Part shown: positions 62,198-64,000 of the stretch, piece by piece | Numbering within the stretch: position 1 is the stretch's first letter | Layout of the letters: every line of letters starts with the position of its first letter | Assembly (NCBI GenBank): GCA_029983925.1 | Contig: JASBYO010000001.1 | Coordinates: 1 to 64,000 of the forward strand | Direction of reading: 5' to 3' | Source: Flexilinea sp. | Lineage (GTDB): Bacteria > Chloroflexota > Anaerolineae > Anaerolineales > Anaerolineaceae | Length of the DNA stretch: 64,000 nucleotides | The notes under the pieces: generated by a model | Database searches by the model: none | What the model saw: the letters and a program-made list of their open reading frames with translations, nothing else | Told to the model about the DNA's origin: nothing | Translations under genes and position numbers: made by a program

Positions 62198-62858
62198 ACG
62201 CGACCGGGCGTTCGGGTTGGCTTTATGGCGCGCCGAACGTTAGCCGCTTTTCGCGGGGCGCCGGTTTCCTTCAGTCAGCGCGGATACAATTCTGACACCG
62301 AATCCGAAATCAGGAGGTGAATTCAAACGGATCTCTAAATGTGGGGATATCCCCGGGAAAAATTATCGAGACGTTTATTCAATGTGTTCCCTATGCCGGT
62401 TTCCCAAAGGTGTTAAACGCTGTATTCGTTGCGAAGAGCGTTTTTTCAGAGAGAAATATCACGATACAAAAAATATAGATAGTCCGTAAGAAATCCCGCG
62501 GCCGGTTTTCCGGTTGCCGGCTGCGAAGCCTGCGCCCTTAAGCGATGAAAATCACGGCGCTCTTGACGAAAGGCTTGTCCTGATGAAACCGCGGCGAAGA
62601 TCGTTCAAACCGCCGCCGTATCGGACGTTCCCTCTGAAATTGAAAATACGAAAATTTCTCCGCTGCCGCGCCGATTTTTAACTCTGTAACAACCGCTGCC
62701 GCCCGGTTCGGAACGGCTGCCGACATTGGGATGAATCTCATATCGTATGGAGTCGGGCAGGGTCAGACAGGAAAACGGCGCGGCCTCCGCTCTGATTCAG
62801 CGCGACTGATTTATAATGAAGTTGGTTGAAATTCGAATTGAAACGGATTGGATGCGCG
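62198..62858. other. Region of decayed sequence before the final gene
   Basis: Apart from the carboxymuconolactone decarboxylase remnant, no intact gene was found. Bases 62480-62800 hold short, stop-broken frames in all phases, and may be further gene debris. A TATAAT at 62812-62817 is the probable -10 of the final membrane-protein gene. Confidence 0.5.
62317..62478 (+). pseudogene. C-terminal remnant of a carboxymuconolactone-decarboxylase-family gene
   Basis: A 53-codon frame encodes KIIETFIQCVPYAGFPKVLN, then AVFVAKSVFSERNI, which closely fits the last helices of CMD-family proteins (usually E-I-x-E-x-x-x-Q-x-x-x-Y-A-G-F-P). The active-site Cys-x-x-Cys half is absent. A perfect AGGAGGTGA site stands directly before the fragment, with no proper start at the right distance, so an internal deletion seems to have removed the body of the gene. 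Confidence 0.65.
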
Positions 62859-64000
62859 ATGACGGTTAGGTTACGAAACGTTTTTTTATCGAGATGGTTT
62901 TCCGCGATTTTAATTGCGTTGATCGGTTTGTCGCTTTACCTGCCGAACTTGAACGAACTGGGGTATTATCGCGACGATTGGAATAATATTTTTAATGCCG
63001 ATTCGCGCGGCGCGGACATGCTCGTCGAACATTATGCCAGCGACCGTCCGGCGGACGGATATCTGTTAGCCGCCGCGTATAAAGTTTTCGGGCCGGATCC
63101 GACGCCGTATCTGGCGATGAATCTGGGCTGCCGGATTTTGTCGGCGATTTTCTTCATGTTGAGCTGCGCGCGGATCTGGCGTTTCCCGCCGTTCGCGGCG
63201 TTCGCCGCCGGCGCGCTGTTTATCGTTTTCCCCGGTTATTTGCGCCAGGTTGACGGTATCTCCTACCTGCCGCATCAAGTCGCCATGCTGGCGTTCTCGG
63301 CGTCGATTTTTCTATCGATCCGTGCTTTTGATATAGGGCGGATTACGGTTCGGGTCGTGATGATCCTCGCGGCCGCTGTCCTGTCGATCGTCTCGATGTT
63401 CCTGATGGAATATTATTTAGGGATGGAGGCGCTGCGTTTTGGCCTGATTTGGGCGTACGGCGCGAATCGAACGGACCGGACGTTTTCCGCCGGGTTCCGC
63501 CGCGCGATTTTCGGCTTTCTCCCTTACCTGGGCGGCGCGGTCCTGTTCTTCGTTTGGCGCTCGTTCGTCTTCGAGGCGACGCGTTCGGGAACGGATTTGG
63601 GCGCGATTTTTGATCAGTTTCAAGCCGCGCCGAAATACGTCGGCGCGACCTGGTTCCAGAAATTGACGCTGAATCTTTTTAAACTGTTGGCGGGATCGTG
63701 GACCGTGCCGCCATATAACGGATTGAACGGGATTAACGTGCGCGTTTTTTTCCGCGCTTTCGCTGAGGGATTGCTGCCGCTGGGGATTTTCTGCGCCGCG
63801 TTTTTAGGGATGACGCGCGAGCGGAACGCGGGATCCCCGGCGCGGCCGACCGAGCGGCCCGAACGGAAAAAAACGCGTTGGCAGCTGCAATGGATCTGGA
63901 TCGGGGCCTTTTCCGCGTCGGTCGAGGTTTTCCTGCTGATCGTCGCGACGCGCGAAATAACCTTTTCCTCGAGTTTGGATCGGTTCACATATCATGCCGC
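62859..64000 (+). CDS. Polytopic membrane protein, GT-C glycosyltransferase-like (3' end outside window)
   Basis: The frame opens at ATG 62859 and runs off the window (380 codons seen). After a first hydrophobic segment (ILIALIGLSLYLPN-like) an outer loop carries YYRDDWNN and then EHYASDRPADGYLL, the Asp pair after the first membrane helix being typical of GT-C enzymes that use polyprenyl-phosphate sugars. At least seven more hydrophobic stretches follow, with a charged cytoplasmic loop near residue 330. It may glycosylate surface polymers or proteins. A simple unknown membrane protein remains possible. Confidence 0.75.
   Translation, partial: MTVRLRNVFLSRWFSAILIALIGLSLYLPNLNELGYYRDDWNNIFNADSRGADMLVEHYASDRPADGYLLAAAYKVFGPDPTPYLAMNLGCRILSAIFFMLSCARIWRFPPFAAFAAGALFIVFPGYLRQVDGISYLPHQVAMLAFSASIFLSIRAFDIGRITVRVVMILAAAVLSIVSMFLMEYYLGMEALRFGLIWAYGANRTDRTFSAGFRRAIFGFLPYLGGAVLFFVWRSFVFEATRSGTDLGAIFDQFQAAPKYVGATWFQKLTLNLFKLLAGSWTVPPYNGLNGINVRVFFRAFAEGLLPLGIFCAAFLGMTRERNAGSPARPTERPERKKTRWQLQWIWIGAFSASVEVFLLIVATREITFSSSLDRFTYHA

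Noticed and set aside
62480-62800. Possible flavodoxin-like remnant (frame reading TAAKIVQTAA)
   Set aside because: The similarity is too short and the frames are broken by stops; it is not strong enough to name a family.

Overview
The window looks like a chromosome segment of a fermentative anaerobe of the Chloroflexota, most likely class Anaerolineae. This is inferred from gene content, not from a marker-gene tree. The main clues are four secreted or lipid-anchored proteins with NBR1-type Ig-like domains, a CnaB-stalk protein ending in a sortase domain, a flavodiiron protein, a 2-hydroxyacyl-CoA dehydratase activase, and several carbohydrate and nucleoside ABC transporters. Base composition is moderate and fairly even, and no insertion sequence, phage or CRISPR array was seen.

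Layout. 1-3.6 kb: a 5'-truncated giant CnaB-repeat protein carrying an LPXTG-like motif and its own sortase domain. 3.9-7.5 kb: flavodiiron protein, tRNA-Thr, GH25 lysozyme, recA. 7.6-13.5 kb (minus): a sugar or polyol operon (isomerase, Gfo/Idh dehydrogenase, binding protein, ATPase, permease). 13.8-18.1 kb (minus): a dehydratase activase split over two overlapping genes. 18.4-22.5 kb: three NBR1-Ig paralogues, two of which share a long, apparently perfect direct repeat. 22.8-23.2 kb: RNase P RNA. 23.5-35.6 kb: housekeeping genes (HD hydrolase, phosphodiesterase, DHH-CBS-nucleotidyltransferase fusion, GNAT, uvrB, pfkA, dnaE). 35.9-43.9 kb: a nucleoside uptake and phosphorolysis operon with three phosphorylase paralogues and its own GntR regulator. 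44-49.6 kb: MFS transporter, alkaline-phosphatase-fold enzyme, LytTR/GHKL two-component pair, small secreted protein. 49.7-50.1 kb: a decayed macrodomain/sirtuin remnant. 50.2-58.6 kb: a beta-glucan locus (soluble LacI-sensor/kinase/receiver/AraC hybrid, ABC importer, two GH16 enzymes). 58.6-64 kb: TfoX-like protein, tpiA, a fourth NBR1-Ig lipoprotein, a tandem C39-like protein, a carboxymuconolactone decarboxylase remnant and a truncated polytopic membrane protein.

How it fits together: imported sugars, beta-glucan fragments and nucleosides would feed glycolysis (pfkA and tpiA are both here). Each of the three ABC binding-protein genes is followed by a strong stem-loop that would let it be expressed above the downstream transporter genes. 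The most unusual items are the self-contained sortase/substrate fusion, the near-perfect duplication of the NBR1-Ig genes, two genes whose best start codons are non-canonical (ACG and ATC), the macrodomain/sirtuin deletion scar, and a 21-bp-spaced direct repeat that looks like an AraC-type site before the beta-glucan importer.
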